7,449 bases of DNA, taken from assembly GCA_937915915.1 (NCBI GenBank), contig CALGGN010000417.1:1-7449 (forward strand), read 5' to 3'. Below the pieces are notes generated by a model that was not told the DNA's origin, ran no database searches, and was given only the letters and a program-made list of their open reading frames with translations. Positions 6,991 to 7,449 of the stretch are shown here, one piece after another. Made by a program: the position numbers and the translations under genes. This DNA is from an uncultured Selenomonas sp. Lineage in GTDB: Bacteria > Bacillota > Negativicutes > Selenomonadales > Selenomonadaceae. Numbering within the stretch: position 1 is the first letter of the stretch; every line of letters starts with the position of its first letter.

Positions 6991-7031
6991 AAAAAGCGGA
7001 CAAGGCATCAAAACACCAATGCCTTGTCCGC
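6991..7031 (-). terminator. Rho-independent terminator after the metallophosphoesterase gene
   Basis: On the minus strand GCGGACAAGGCAT (7031-7019) pairs perfectly with ATGCCTTGTCCGC (7008-6996). This is a 13-bp stem with a 10-base loop, followed directly by five T (6995-6991). It begins 15 bases after the TAG stop codon and separates this gene from the fum-sdh operon. Confidence 0.93.
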
Positions 7032-7046
7032 CCTCCCTCTCATACT

Positions 7047-7449
7047 CTATGGATGCATGCGGATAAGCTCCACGCGGGGCGCCTGCCCCGGTTCCAGCTC
7101 GGCAACCATGAAGGACGGCCGCATCTCGTCCCTCGGACGGGATGCGCTGCCCGGGTTCAGCACAAAGATCTCGCCGGGGGTGATATCCGCGATATGCGTG
7201 TGCCCGTAGACCGCAATATCCGCGCCCTTGCTCGCCGCTGCCTGCTTCAGAAGATCCGTTTCATAGCGTACCCCGTAAAGATGCCCGTGAACCAGAATGA
7301 TACGGTGCCCGCCGGCCTCCACGATGCGCTCGTCCGTCATGGTGGAGTAGTTGAGGCGCAGGGCGCTGCAGGGCTTGTCCATGTCCACCATGAAGGTATT
7401 GCCCGGCACGTAGACCACCTTGTTGGCCGTGGCCCTCGGGGCCAGCGCC
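7047..7449 (-). CDS. YfcE/MJ0936-family metallophosphoesterase, C-terminal part
   Basis: A calcineurin-like phosphoesterase of the small YfcE/MJ0936 group, which hydrolyse phosphodiesters (bis-p-nitrophenyl phosphate in vitro) with a two-metal centre; the natural substrate is usually unknown. The frame is open to the right edge, so the N-terminal DxH and GD metal motifs are outside the window. The visible 133 codons hold PGN (metal-ligand Asn), LVHGHLYG, VYGHTHIAD and a NPGSASRPRDE block, in the family order. Where Escherichia coli YfcE has GNCD, this protein has GNTF. The Asn is kept but the following two positions differ. A GTG at 7418 could look like a start, but the upstream codons continue the expected VVYVPGN strand, so the gene is truncated by the window rather than short. 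It ends with TAG at 7049-7047 and is followed by its own terminator, so it is not part of the fum-sdh operon. Confidence 0.9.
   Translation of the reverse strand, partial: ALAPRATANKVVYVPGNTFMVDMDKPCSALRLNYSTMTDERIVEAGGHRIILVHGHLYGVRYETDLLKQAAASKGADIAVYGHTHIADITPGEIFVLNPGSASRPRDEMRPSFMVAELEPGQAPRVELIRMHP

Noticed and set aside
1..7449. CRISPR array, mobile element, tRNA/rRNA or defence system
   Set aside because: No spaced direct repeats, transposase or integrase motifs, terminal inverted repeats, tRNA cloverleaf or defence-type domains were seen. All the coding space is taken by recognised metabolic or signalling genes.

Overview
The window is about 7.4 kb with every supported gene on the minus strand, so transcription runs from high to low coordinates. 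Strong AGGAGG-type ribosome binding sites, Rho-independent terminators, consensus sigma-A/sigma-70-like promoters and a Bacillus-type di-haem succinate dehydrogenase point to a moderately GC-rich member of the Bacillota. Pairing this complex with a two-subunit iron-sulfur fumarase fits a succinate/propionate-forming anaerobe such as the Negativicutes (Selenomonas/Mitsuokella-like). That placement is inferred from remembered gene content and composition; no search was run.

In transcription order, the right edge (7449-7047) holds the C-terminal part of a YfcE/MJ0936-type metallophosphoesterase, closed by a strong terminator (7031-6991). A short AT-rich intergenic region follows, with a good promoter (-35 at 6887-6882, -10 at 6864-6859). 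It drives a five-gene operon: fumarase alpha (TTG start) and beta, then sdhC (cytochrome b558), sdhA (flavoprotein) and sdhB (iron-sulfur protein). The operon ends at a 13-bp C(UUCG)G hairpin terminator (2046-2012). Its products interconvert malate, fumarate and succinate and couple the last step to the membrane quinone pool. In a fermenter this would be the reductive arm to succinate; the sequence alone does not fix the direction.

Behind that terminator, a second near-consensus promoter (1987-1959) serves a 563-residue PAS-GGDEF-EAL protein. Its EAL domain keeps every catalytic residue I can check. Its GGDEF domain has lost the metal-binding aspartate and the first glycine of the signature, so it looks like a c-di-GMP phosphodiesterase with a regulatory GGDEF domain. 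Fifty bases further on begins queF (queuosine pathway nitrile reductase), cut by the left edge just after its catalytic cysteine.

I see no mobile element, CRISPR array, RNA gene or defence system, and no convincing undescribed system. The most interesting points are the degenerate GGDEF domain, the very short predicted leader and TTG start of the fumarase operon, and the near-total absence of TTA, CTA and TCA codons, which explains very long open frames on the opposite strand.
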